Shown here: one piece after another, positions 21,309-32,607 of the stretch
How the letters are laid out: each line of letters starts with the position of its first letter
How positions within the stretch are numbered: position 1 is the stretch's first letter
Assembly (NCBI GenBank): GCA_013180625.2
Contig: SNVD02016068.1
Location: 1-64,000, forward strand
Length of the DNA stretch: 64,000 nucleotides
Reading direction: 5' to 3'
Origin: Boswellia sacra
Lineage: Eukaryota > Streptophyta > Magnoliopsida > Sapindales > Burseraceae
Notes under the pieces: model-generated
Told to the model about the DNA's origin: nothing
The model's database searches: none
What the model saw: only the letters and a program-made list of their open reading frames with translations
Position numbers and translations under genes: made by a program

Positions 21309-22973
21309 CTATATCCAGCTGCAACCGGGTATTTTTCTAACTCCCCTCTCTTCCATTTTGTTTCTCACGAGAAAGGCATCCAACCACCGTTCTGCTGTTG
21401 CATAGATGTTGGATAAAAGCACATAACTACCACCACTTAGCGGCTCAAGCTCAAAGAGTTGTTCAGCAACCAACTTTCCCAACTCAATGTCACAATGTAG
21501 ATTACAGGCCCCAAGTAGCGCACCCCAGGCACCTGCATGAGGTTCCCCGGGCATTGAATTTAAAAGCTCATAAGCTGCTTTTAAATGCCCAGTCCGGCTA
21601 AGAAGATCAACCATACATGCGTAATGATCAGGAGAAGGAACAATCGAGTACACATTTTGCATGGATTCAAAGTAGTGCCAACCCTCCTCCAGAAGGCCAG
21701 CATGGCTACAAGCCGTCAAAATGACTGTGAAGGCTACCTTATCAGGAATCAACCCTTCACTTATCATCTTATTGAAAAGGCTAACAGACTGCATGCCATG
21801 ACCATGTATAGACAGTCCTTGCATCATAGAACAATATGAAATTAGATCTCTAACAGGCATTGCTTCAAACAATTTTGTAGCTCTATCCATGTTCCCACAC
21901 TTTGCGTTCATGTCTACTAGGGATGCAATAACATGAGGTCGACTTAGATCCATTTTACTCCTACTCAAATAGAAATCAATCCACTTAGCTAATTCCAAGC
22001 TACCCACTTGCGAACACGCCGACATCAAGCTCACCATTGTAAACTCATCTGGCACAATATCTCTCAAACACATTTCGGAAAAAATCTTCACAGCCTCATG
22101 AGGCTGACCATTCTGTGCATACCCTGATATCAATGCTGACCACGCTACAATATCTCTATCTGGAGCTTCTTCAAACAAAGACCTTGCTGACACCATATCA
22201 CCGGACTTTGCATACCCATCAATCATTGTCGTATAAGAAACCACATTCTTCTTAGGCATTTCATCAAACAACTTCCTAGAACTCCTCATATCGCCCATCT
22301 TAACAAGCCCACCTATCAGTGCATTCCACGATACAATATTCCTCTCCGGCATTGAATCAAACAACTTCTTTGCTTCCAGTAAATCACCAACATTCACATA
22401 CCCAAAAACCATCGCGGTCCACGAAACAACGTTTCTCTCATACAATTCATCAAACACCTGACGTGCATTCACAATATCCTTACCTTTCCCGTACAGATCA
22501 ATCAAACTGGTTCCAATAAACACATCACCATCAACTCCAAACTTAATCACAGCCCCATGAACCGCTGTTCCTTCCCTCAAACTAAATCCACTCGAACAGG
22601 CTTTAATTACCAACGGAAACGTATATCTATCAGGCAGACCTTCTTCCCTTATCATGCGAATAAAAATGGAAAAAACTTGAAGAAAACTAGACTTCCGAGA
22701 ATACCCTTTCAAAAGGGTGTTCCAACAAAAGGTGCTGGGGCTCAGAATGTGATTGAAAACGGAGGCGGAATAAGAAAGAGGAGTGGCGAGGGAGTGACAG
22801 AGAGAGATGAAATGGGAAATGAGGGAGTGGTCTTGTTCAAGTCCCTTTTTTACGATGTGAGAATGGACTTGATGGAGGTGAGTTTGAAACTTGCATGATT
22901 TTAAGAGGGTTATAATGGAGGGAAGACAGGAGGGTTTCGGGAGTTTTAATTGGTGCTGTTGGTGGGAAGGCAT
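21309..22973 (-). CDS. Pentatricopeptide repeat protein, PLS class, E subgroup
   Basis: An intronless, uninterrupted 554-codon gene, as is usual for plant PPR genes. PPR proteins of this class bind organellar RNA and act in editing, splicing or stability in mitochondria or chloroplasts. From about residue 80 it is a run of 31-36-residue helix pairs with repeated NVVSWxAMxxGY, NIVSWNALIGG, NVVSYTTMIDGYAKSGD and DIVAWSALISGYAQNG motifs, followed by PDEFTMVSLMSACSQ-type L motifs. The C-terminus has WGALLGAC, LGKLVAEQLFELEP and GGSYVLLSNIYA, the E motifs, and ends at PGCSWI without a DYW domain. It resembles Arabidopsis At5g37570-type proteins by memory only. The start ATG at 22973 is followed by a hydrophilic Gln/Lys-rich leader; no clear targeting peptide is visible. 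It is the only gene here that looks functional. Confidence 0.93.
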   Translation of the reverse strand: MPSHQQHQLKLPKPSCLPSIITLLKSCKFQTHLHQVHSHIVKKGLEQDHSLISHFISLCHSLATPLSYSASVFNHILSPSTFCWNTLLKGYSRKSSFLQVFSIFIRMIREEGLPDRYTFPLVIKACSSGFSLREGTAVHGAVIKFGVDGDVFIGTSLIDLYGKGKDIVNARQVFDELYERNVVSWTAMVFGYVNVGDLLEAKKLFDSMPERNIVSWNALIGGLVKMGDMRSSRKLFDEMPKKNVVSYTTMIDGYAKSGDMVSARSLFEEAPDRDIVAWSALISGYAQNGQPHEAVKIFSEMCLRDIVPDEFTMVSLMSACSQVGSLELAKWIDFYLSRSKMDLSRPHVIASLVDMNAKCGNMDRATKLFEAMPVRDLISYCSMMQGLSIHGHGMQSVSLFNKMISEGLIPDKVAFTVILTACSHAGLLEEGWHYFESMQNVYSIVPSPDHYACMVDLLSRTGHLKAAYELLNSMPGEPHAGAWGALLGACNLHCDIELGKLVAEQLFELEPLSGGSYVLLSNIYATAERWLDAFLVRNKMEERGVRKIPGCSWI

Positions 22974-23089
22974 GGGAGGGAGGGAAGAACAGATGCTTGC
23001 ATGGGCATGGCTGCTTTACCTATTAAATTGTGGTTCCGCCTTCCTCTTCCGCCTGTTTTTTAATACAACAAACTAAAACCTCAATAAAT

Positions 23090-23250
23090 TGTAGAAAAAT
23101 TCAGAAAATAGCCTAAATTAAGGGGCTTGTTAGAAAAATAACCCACTCATTAAAAATGTTATGCCATGGGTCTTTTTGTTGGAAAATGACCTAATTGCCC
23201 TTCATACATAAAATAAGGTAAACAACTTCAAATACTCCTCTCTATCTCCT
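23090..23250 (+). repeat. Probable left terminal inverted repeat of the MULE
   Basis: A/T-rich sequence with the spaced words AAAATAGCC, AAAAATAACCCACTC, ATGCCATGGGTC and AAAATGACCTAATTGCCC resembles the ends of many plant MULEs. It starts about 120 bp upstream of the PPR start codon on the opposite strand. Assignment is by resemblance and position only. Confidence 0.4.
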
Positions 23251-23738
23251 TTGCTTCTTCTACAACCTTGTGCAAAACTCCTCCATACAACTATATTTTT
23301 GTCAAAATCTCACTGTCTATCATTTGTAGCAAGCAATCTTCAAAATTTGAGTAACAATGGGTAAGACATCTCTCTATACATGGATTTTCCTTGATTTAGT
23401 TCAAGCTTTTAATGTTGTTGAAATATTTATTGCCTAAAAACTCGATATTAGAAAACAGTGTAGTACGCTTAGAGAAGTGTTCTTAGTATTTTAGTTGCAA
23501 AGAAAAAAAGAATAACAAGAATTTCTTGAGAAAAATATGGCATACTGACTGAGGAAGATGAGGGCTTGACAACCAACAGAGCTTTGTCGAGTGTCGAGTA
23601 TTTAGTCAGACAGAATCCAACTACGTTGTCCTATTGTCGGACAATGTTGAATGCCATGCTCGACAATGATCGACTCATTTGTTGAGCCTAGGTGCAAAGC
23701 GTCAAGCCTAACAATTTGTCTTGTGTCTAGTAGCTCGA

Positions 23739-23975
23739 CAACATGCATCGAGCTTTATCAAGCTCAATCGAGTTTCTGTCATTATTGAGTTTGTCTTGTG
23801 TTCAGTCTCTTGCTCAGCAATGCGTGTCTAGCATTGTCAAGCTCTGTCGAGTTTCTATCATTGTCGGGTTTGTCTTGTGTGTAGTCCCTCGTTGGGCAAC
23901 ATGCGTTGAGCTTTTGTCAACCTCCGTCGAGTTTCTATCATTGTCGAGTTTGTCACGTGTCAAGTGGATTTTGTC
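23739..23975 (+). repeat. Three tandem copies of a 79-bp repeat inside the MULE left end
   Basis: Copies start at 23739, 23818 and 23897, each opening with CAAYRYGYRTBKAGC and containing CGAGTTTCTATCATTGTCGRG (second half) and TTTGTCTTGTGTTCAGTC or close variants. More diverged pieces with TCGAG words extend back to about 23576. Subterminal tandem repeats are common in MULE ends and often bind transposase. Confidence 0.7.
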
Positions 23976-24083
23976 GAGCCTCATCGAGTAGAAGGGCAAA
24001 ATTCCATTTTTCCAGACTTTTATGCAGTGTTTTAATAATATTTTGGTTCTAGGATGAATTTTGACACGTCTTTTGCATGCACA

Positions 24084-26790
24084 ATGGAAACTTTGCACAT
24101 TTTGATGTTGTACAATGATTCATGGAAGATGCAAATAGAATGAAGATTTTATGTACATGGCTAGGAGGTCTAAGGCGTTGATAATTCCTTGGTGTATTGC
24201 TTACAATGAGTTGGTTGAATGTTTAAGTACGAAAATGGGTTGGGATTTGAGTAAAAAACAAATCATAAGTTTAGTTGTTCATTCTCTTCAAAGGGTCCTC
24301 CACCATTGCCAACTCTTATTTAGATTAAGAAAGATGTTTGTTTTTTCCATACAATATAGTGTGGAGGACTAACAATCATATACATCAATTATTTTCATAC
24401 TTGAAGATAGGGACCAGCAAAGAACAAGGTCACGATCTAATCCATTAACGAAAAGGCAGAGTTCTTCTCATCTGTTTTTGTTTCGCTCAACAAGTGGTAG
24501 CAACCAATTAAGTGAGGCCACTTCTGTCTATGCCTAACTACATCGTAATGAATAGGTTAGCCATGACTTTCAACAATCTACTGGCATGTAGATGAGCAAT
24601 CAGATGGTGTTGTACGAGATGTTGGATTCAACCAATTGTTGCCATTGGGGTTAGTTCGACACCTTGATAACTTTAAAGAATTTGATAGCTTAGCAAATGT
24701 CCATATTGATGGTGATGATGGGGATGACAATGGTGATGATGATGATGATGACGACAATGCTGGTTGTGGTTCCATAACATGAATGAAGCCTTAGATGGCA
24801 ATGATCATGATGGAAATGATAATGTAGATGGTTAGAATGTAAATGAAGGGTTGGTTGACGGTTACATAACTGCGAAGATGGTTGCATAGAGTTTGTAAAT
24901 GATTTGAACCATAAGGTGCCTTTGACCTTTTCTACTCCTATTCAATCTACCCCTTCTCCAACATTCGTAGGACAAGACACAGATCCAAGGTAGATTTTGT
25001 GGCAAATGATGCCAATTTCTTAAACTGATGATAATCGGGCAAACACATTCAGGTGGATGTCTCCTATTGTGCATTCAACGTTAACAGTTCATGAGGATGC
25101 CACATCTTTTATAGTTGACAAAATTCAAGTTGCAATTAGCTAGATTTTTAATAGCAAAATTGAGCTTCGTGAGAAGTTATCGAATTTGGCATTATGATAA
25201 AACTTACAGTTTAAGGTGAAAAAAGTCCAACACAACAAGGTTTGAGGCTGTATGTCATGCTAAAAATTGCAAGTGGTAGATACAGGCAACCAATGTAGCA
25301 AATTCTAATTTCTTCCAGGTGAGGAAGTTTAACAACTAGCACACATGTTCAGAAGCTAGATTCCACCCGAATGACAAACAAGCAACTTTTGTTGTTATTG
25401 GAAAACACATAAAGCCCAAATTCATTCAGGCGTCCAGGATTTATTGGCCCAGGGACATTATGTTTGATGTTCAAGAGGTATTAGGTGTTATCATTACATA
25501 CAACAAGACGTGGAGGGCAAAAGAGACAGCTTTGGAGGAACTTCATGGATCTCATGAGAAATCATTTATACTTTTCTCTTATTATATTGACATGGTTGAG
25601 AAAGCAAACCCCAGGATAAGAACCGCTTTAGAACTGATGCTAATGAACACTTTAAGTACTTTTTCATGAGTTTGGGGGCTTCTTTTTTACAGGGTTTATA
25701 ACATTTATTAGGCTCGTTGTCTCAGTAGATGGGTCTCACCTGAAGGTGAAATACAAAGATACCATGTCTTTGGCATTATGGATGGACAAAAGTAAATAAA
25801 CATATCCATTGGCATTTGGAGTTGGTCATTCAAAAAATAACAAATCCTAGAATTGGTTCATGACATAGCCACGTGATTAGGTTGTCCGTAATGTCCAATA
25901 TTTATTGATCATTTATAATTACCATGCTAGTATTGAAATGACTATTTTTGCTGTTTTTCTTGGGACACTTTATGGCTTGTGCACCCATCACCTGAATAGA
26001 AACTTGAAGGTAAGGTTCAAAGAGAAGACTTCATTAGGCATGTTCACCCAAACTATAAGGACCTATTATCGTACTGATTTCGACTACCATATGCGTATAA
26101 TTGAATGATATATGCCTTAACTGCAGCATTTCTTCGAGAGAAAGGTGTGGAGAAATGGGCACGTTCACAATTTTTTGGGCGACGTTATAACATAATGACA
26201 ACCAATATTACTAAGTCCATGAACAATTGTTTAAACACGCCTATTTCCTCTTTGATATAGTATTAGCGGATGATTGTTAGACAAATCTTCAAAAATAGTT
26301 CCATGAACAAAGGAAAATATTTGCTACCTCACAATTACATCTCACTTTATGGGCCGACAAGTTAATAGGGGACCTTTTGAAAGAGGGCGATTAGATGAGT
26401 GTTAGTGGCATCTCTCTTACCATGTATGAGGTGTACGATAACAAATATGTCAATGTTGTGGACATGCATGCCCCAACCTGCACTTATAGGGTGTTTGACG
26501 TTGAGCAGTTTGCCTTACGCACATGCATTAGATGTTTGCAAGCATATGAGCTTACTCATGTGTCATGATTAATATGCTAAGTGGTATACCAATGAACGCA
26601 ACCTCCATGCATATGCCTTGCCACCAGCTGGGGTAAGTGAGGATTGGGTGGTTTTCAATGATGAAGTAACGGAATTATCCTACCACCAGTAATAAGGAGG
26701 CCAACTGGAAGACTTAGAAGAAATCGGATTCCATCCCAGGGTGTCTCAAGCTCATCACGTAGTTGTTCCCGTTATGGAGGCTTAGGTCAT
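24084..26790 (+). pseudogene. MuDR-type transposase pseudogene
   Basis: Order of visible parts: start METLHILMLYNDSWKMQ (24084), SKALIIPWCIAYNELVECL; an Asp-rich stretch (24707-24757); the MuDR N-terminal domain KKSNTTRFEAVCHAKNCKW and VRKFNN-HTCSEARFHPN (25210-25380); the transposase domain from IYWPRDIMFDVQEVLGV through TWRAKETALEELHGS, SVDGSHLKVKYKDTM (25710-25760), LYGLCTHHLNRNLK and a RRYNIMTTN-type segment (26180); and a C-terminal zinc knuckle remnant TYRVFDVEQFALRTC (26480). The first catalytic Asp is present (VDG), but where the family has ISDRH it reads IYNYH, losing the second. Many stops and shifts. It moves MULE DNA when intact. Confidence 0.85.
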
Positions 26791-27229
26791 AACTGTCAAA
26801 CATGTCATAATTTGATCCCGCTTGATCATGTTGTTGGCGCATGACGTAATAACTGATGATGATTGTAGTTTTGTAACTGTATGCGTACTATTAGTGCTTT
26901 TTGTACATATTTTCATTTCTTTATTATAATATTATGGATCGTGATTGATATTTATTAAATTGTTAGTGCTTTTTGTATATATTTTCATGTTCTTGATTAT
27001 ATTTTCTTTGTTATGATATTATGTATAATAAATGTTGTTTTAAACAATTTATAATCTGTCTACTATAAATTTACACTTGGCATATATTAAACCTAAAAAT
27101 GTATAGTCCAAAATACAAAGAACGCAAAATATCTACAATCTAACATGTCCTAATCCTAAATATGTACAATTCAATATATATAGTATACCCAAAAAGACAT
27201 CATGTACATGATAAACACCGTGAGTGATC

Positions 27230-28375
27230 ATGAATCTTGAGGACTAGGAGATGTGGGTGTAATGGGAGTACCCACTACTGGTGCAATATCTAAAGTAGGG
27301 TCAGTCAAAGTGGCATCGACTACAGTGACCCGAACTAGTCACCGATCACTCCAATAGTGTATAGACATCTGACGCTGTAGTGTCTCCTCTGTGAAGGCTC
27401 GTATGTTCAAAAACAGAACACCTCCAACAAGGTATGCCATTAACTTGATCTAATAAACTCTATAGGCCCCCTCTATGACGTCTTACTAAGGGACATAAAT
27501 GATATCCTCTATTTACTCAATGTCAAAAGGGTCGGTGGGGAAGTCTCTATCGCCAAAATGACCCTGTGTCATGAGCTGTGGTAGTATGTGTTTTAAACAA
27601 CAATAACGCTTTTTCACCGTCTTAAAAGAGGTGGTCGCAATGTATGAGTCATAAAATCACTATGGTGCGAAGATTCAAGACCACACGTGCCGCTACCCAA
27701 TGCTCACTGTTAAGATTAATATGAACATACAACCATAAGGACAATAAATGAAGAACGGTTAGTTTTTACCTGACCACAAGGAATATTGCATTGAATAACA
27801 ATTTGGAATAATAATGCATTACCCATTCAAGATCCTCCCACGATCGGCCAATGAGTGGACTCTCCTCATCGACATTTTACATAAGATCGAGATCTTTATT
27901 CCATGCGATATCCTCCGGTGCACTCTCGTAATACTGCCACAACCCTTGGAACTTTAACTGAGTCAATAGTAATAGCGTTAGAAAAATACAGGAAGTGGTA
28001 TTGCACTAGCTTCAAAAAGAGTTAAAGAAATGCTACCTAAAACATAGTGTCCAAGAAGGTAGATTTCTTAACCAAATCCAGCCCTAGATCCACTACTCTA
28101 TGCTATAATGTCCATAGGTAAACATCAATGTGCTTCATTATTAGTAAACGTTAGCGTAAGATAATAATAAGAAAATGGGAGAATTAGGTAGTGAATTACA
28201 CAAACCTCTGAGGCAAGCCACTCTGTCATCATCGTCAAAATCTTGAAGAACTCATGATTCACGTCAAACACCCCAAGGTCAACAAGACTTGAACCCTCAG
28301 CCATCCAACTATCGAGTGACTTGGTGTTATCGTCCAAAATATATATGAGCAAATGGGTCAAATAATGATCGACGA
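27230..28375 (-). pseudogene. Ulp1/C48 cysteine peptidase part of the MULE gene (3' half)
   Basis: Read from 28375 downward: SLDSWMAEGSSLVDLGVF and EFFKILTMMTEWLAS (28320-28200), an LKFQGLWQYYESAPEDI segment (27955-27905), ESTPLIGRSWEDLEWVMHYY (27860-27810), then EHWVAARVVLNLRTIVI (27705-27655), which holds the catalytic His of the Ulp1 family, followed after one extra T by YDSYI with the Asp, and FPTDPFDIE (27545). GT-AG junctions between these pieces (for example a CAG acceptor before LKFQGLWQ) suggest at least three introns. Stops, indels and the Tat insertion 106 bp upstream kill it. Ulp1 proteases remove SUMO; the role of the MULE-borne version is not known. Confidence 0.75.
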
Positions 28376-28480
28376 GGCAAGACTACAATGGCTGGTGTAG
28401 GGGTAGCATCTGTTTGATAGACGGTATGTGGAAGTATCAAAGATTGGTGCCCATCAGAACTGAAGGTATGTTAGCATGTG

Positions 28481-30284
28481 TGTAGACACTAAATTGAGTA
28501 ATAAAAATGACCAAAATGCCCTTAGAAGCCAAGGAAAGAAAGGTGAGAAGGAATTGATGGAAGTTCTCAAAAATTGACATGTGACTTCAAAGCATCATAA
28601 AAATTAATCCAGAAGGAATCTACTGATGAGTCATATACCCCTGTAAATCTACGGATGTCTAGTTTTCGTGAAAATTTATGGACTGCAAATCAGAGTTGAA
28701 CTTGAAAATTTATTTACGATCGAGCAGAGGAAGGATCGGGGAACAACTGCCCAGCTATCAAACAACTATCTAACTATTGACCAACAGCCGTCTGATGGTC
28801 AAACAGTTGCCTCGCTATTGACTTATAGCTGCCTGACTATTAGATAGTGGCCTGATAGTTTGCCGATAGTCGTCCTGGACCAACTGCTATTTGTCCCTTA
28901 ATTTTTGAAATTTTCGGTTTAGACCTTCCTTTTTTGTTTCTTTGCTTCCTTTTTCAAATTCACCTCTTCTCTATATAAACAACCCCCTTTAGACTTTCCA
29001 AGGCACATCAATTATTGAATATAATAATCTCTTCTCTCTCTTGAAGACACGCTCGAGAATTCAAAAATTGTTTTCCAGTTTAAAGCTTTTCGAACATTTT
29101 ATATTACTCTAAACCCAGAAAGGGTTTGTCCTGATAACAAATTTCTCTTCTACCTTCTATTTTCTCTTTTATTTTTTTATTAGAATGAAGCATGTGTAGG
29201 TTAGTTTATTCTTAGAATAAGCATGTATAGGTTTTATTTTGATGCTTAGGAGCATGTTGAGTGTTTTATGAATTAGTTAACCCTTGCGTTTCTTTTGCGA
29301 GATGGATAAGCGTGTCGAGGTAAGTCCGTGCTATCCCTTCTTTATTAGAATCATGTTTAAGAAATTAATTTCCTTTGCAAATGCTTAGGATCATGCTTAA
29401 AAGCATATGATTAGAATCATGCTAAAAGAACTTATAATTGCTTTGAAGCATGCTAGGAAATAGCATAGAATAGGTAAGAATTATCATATTGTCCCTTCGA
29501 GTGCTTGGATTGGGCTAGAATAGCCTTATTCGATATTGATTGTTTGATTTAAGCTAGAATATTCCATGATAACCTTGTTTAGGCTATAAATGCCATGAAT
29601 TAATATGAATTCTACTTAGCAATTACCATGATAGAATTATCGAATTTAGGTTAAAGTGCCATGATATTAGATTATGGCCTTATATTATTATTGAACATGT
29701 CGTGAAAGAAGCTTAATAGATATTGAACAGACTCACATATGGTGGTAAGGAATTCATCATCTATTGGGTTTCGAATTGATTATTTTATGTATGATTCATA
29801 TGAATGCATGGACTATTTTATTTGTAGTATTTAAAGTAGAATTATTTTATTTGTTGAAGAATAAGTGATGTAATTCTCTTCCCCTTCCCCTATGTTTTAA
29901 GGATATGTAATATGCTCTCCTTCCTCTTTCTATGTATGAATATACAACTGCTATGATTGAATAATCATCTCACATTTCTAAATAAAGATAAAAATGGAAT
30001 GTGTGGAATAAAATTAACAACTTAAGTGGACTATATGTCAATGTGAGATATTCTTATTTGGTGTACCTTAGTGGAGGACGAATTCTAATCTGGGTGACTC
30101 GAATGACTCATAACTAACTTTCAGAACCCATCTCTAAAGGGATGAGGGTAGTTTAAGTCCTAAAGTGAAGGATCGGATTGCCCCTATTCATTTGCAATTA
30201 AACAATTGGGTGGCAACTCTGTTTCTCCAGACGTGCCCATGGCTCATTTGTGTTCCCTTAAGTCTTGAAAGAGGCTTTAACACA
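28481..30284 (+). repeat. 5' LTR of Tat element 1 (1804 bp)
   Basis: Starts TGTAGACACT and ends ACACA next to the primer site. Compared with the other copies, about 45 bases (TGGTCGTAAACACTC to CCCCGTTCA) are deleted at its 3' end. A run of degenerate 22-bp repeats lies at 28742-28885. Other copies are at 46600, 50636 and 59729. Confidence 0.8.
28971..28980 (+). promoter_or_regulatory. TATA box of Tat 5' LTR
   Basis: CTATATAAAC, conserved at the same place in the other LTRs (47058-47067, 51070-51079; CTGTATAAAC at 60140-60149), each following a T-rich stretch and followed by C-rich sequence. It would drive the genomic RNA. Confidence 0.65.
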
Positions 30285-30285
30285 A

Positions 30286-30303
30286 TGGTGACTCTACTGG
30301 GGA
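30286..30303 (+). other. Primer binding site of Tat element 1
   Basis: TGGTGACTCTACTGGGGA, two changes from the copy at 52537-52554 (TGGCGACTCCACTGGGGA). This form is usual in Tat/Ogre elements, where it is attributed to tRNA-Arg; I could not check the tRNA match. Confidence 0.65.
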
Positions 30304-31069
30304 TAAGAGAAGTTGATTCTGATGGAATACCAAATTCTATATCTCATGTTGGCATAATTAGTCCTTACATCACTACACGTTGCACACAATGAGCACGAAT
30401 TGCCTAAACTAGCCATGTGGCATTGAAATGAGAAGTTTTTGGCTCTATTAGAACCCTGGATGACTCATGTTGGTGTCACTATCTTTGGGCACATACCATT
30501 GAATTAGTATAAAAAGAGCCAGCCTCAGGGGGCATCTCTTGCTCGAAGGAGCTCAAATTATTGGACCTTTGAGATTCAAGGCCATGTAGACGACTCTAGA
30601 AATTTTCAATAGGATAAGTATCCAAAACCTATGTTGAAATACATGTCTATAGATGTAAATTCCCAATAATTAGAATAACATCAACTCAATCCTTATGGAA
30701 CCATGAACGAATGCCACATGTCGAGTCACCCATAAGAACAAAATAGGGACGTGCCATAAGTTAAGGTTATCATGATGTTTAGAAAGCCAGGTAATAATAA
30801 TCATGGAGAATCCAACATCAACATGTTTGCTAGAAATAGGTGAGAGAATCTTGCATTCCTATATCCCATAATGATAACTTGGGAATGAGGCAAAAAATTG
30901 TAGGAAAAAAGACTCGACTTCACATGCATGGGAGAGATAAGATTGGAAGACTGAAGGTGTGTTTATGCCCTTATATGAGCATGCATCATATCCGGCATAC
31001 ATGCATGCATGCATGGCATTAACACATTTGTTTTGTAGCCATCATAGCTTGGGTTAGATGAGGTGGTTG
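30304..31069 (+). other. 5' untranslated leader of Tat element 1
   Basis: Matches 53501-54240 of element 2 throughout (AGTCCTT, ACATAATGAGCACGAAT, GTGTGGCATT, AGCCCAAAG-type blocks), so it is shared leader sequence. It contains a CATGCATGCATGCATG tract at about 31001-31018. No gene. Confidence 0.6.
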
Positions 31070-31074
31070 TTTGA

Positions 31075-32602
31075 TGATGAACACTTAAATATACATGTTT
31101 AATAAGAGTTTAGTTCATCATATTGCATTAATAGTATCATTAAATTCCTCAACTTAAGCATATTTGTAGCATTTGCATCTTTGGAATTAATTCCTCTTAA
31201 TTTTGGTTTTGTTATAGGTTCGATAAAATAGGAATAACTCTCTATTTATAGATCAGAATGGTGCAATTTTTAATGTTTTGGAAAGCTGATTCAATTTTCT
31301 ACAAGATTGTATTTCACAAGCATCATCAAATTCGGGCTCTTAGTGGACCAAAATTGGGCTTGAAATGAACCCATCTACAGTTTCGGCCCAGTCTGACCAG
31401 GCCTCAGTATTTGGACCGTATCTATCAAAATACGTATCAAAATTGTGCAAATTAATATGTTCTAGAAAGCTGAGAGAAATATCTACAACTTTCATGAAGA
31501 CATGTGATTAAAATTCTCAACATTTCAATGTCCAAATTGATGGTCAAAGTCGGTGCCTAATGATCCCAATTGTCAAAGATATTTACAACTAATATTTGAC
31601 AATTATGCCCTTGTAATTTGACAAGTTTGCCCCTGGATGTATCTATAAATAGAGGTGCCTTGTGACCCATTAGGGCATCTTGGCCTTGGCTGGAACATTT
31701 TGGCTTTGGCTAGGATCTTGTATTGTGTTTTGTGTGTTTATGTTATTAATGAATTTCCTTTTTCTTGCATTTTATTTTCTTTCTATTATAATGTTCTTCT
31801 AATTTCTCTTTTGCTAAGGTGAAAGGGTGAAACCCTTGATATGAGAATAAGGATTCTCTAACCCTTAATATGTGCTTAATAATCTTAATCTTATAATGTT
31901 TATTCAATATGATTTATATTTAATTTCTTAATCAATCTTGACACCACTCGTAAAGTGGAGGTCTTGATCCATTGTCGACAATCCTTGGCACATCAAATGC
32001 TTGGATCCTTTCTAGATGATGTATGGTTCTTCCTTACCGACACGAATCTAGTTAGGAACCTTGATTTGTTGTAGACATATGGTGATTGGCACATTGGATG
32101 CTTGAACCCATTTACAAGAAGTGGTATAAATATTGGTAATGAAACAAATATAATTCATATAACTAAAATGGGTTAATTATCCTTATTTGAAATATCAAGG
32201 GCGGATCCCCTAACCTTAGCCTTCATTGTTATTGTGTTAATTCCTCTTGTATATTAATTATTCTATTGTTTATGAACTTTTTATTTTATTTACTATGGTA
32301 GGTTCTACCACCTTATGAAATTGTTCTTTAATTTACTATGGTTGGTTATACCACCTATTTCCATGGATGGTTTTACCTCCTCTTGCTTTTTGTTTTATAT
32401 TTGAATGGTCGGTAATACCGCCTACCATCTTACATATTTATTGATATTATCTTGTCATTTCTTTGAATTATTCATATCACATTTGCTTATCTTATAATTT
32501 GTAATGCTAAAATCCCCTTCCTTGTGGATCGACCCCGGTCTCACCGGGTTTATTACTTCGACACTCCTATACTTGGGAGACAATCCTTTTTCGTATGTGT
32601 CA
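31075..32602 (+). repeat. Solo LTR of a second LTR-element family, with perfect 5-bp target duplication
   Basis: TGATGAACAC at the left and TATGTGTCA at the right, flanked by TTTGA at 31070-31074 and 32603-32607. Element 2 has the uninterrupted target (GTTTGACATGACAAG). A related LTR lies on the minus strand at 61420-62803. A TATA box CTATAAATAG is at 31643-31652. Four imperfect palindromes of the form ATGGTNGGTNNTACCNCC are at 32295, 32338, 32363 and 32405. A block near 32525-32570 (GATCGACCCCGGTCTCACC) resembles U5 of Athila-type elements. It arose by recombination between the LTRs of a full element inserted a few bases upstream of gag. Confidence 0.85.
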
Positions 32603-32607
32603 TTTGA

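Noticed and set aside
24578..24887. Minus-strand Ser/His-rich frames
   Set aside because: They are the reverse of the Asp-rich stretch of the MuDR transposase remnant.
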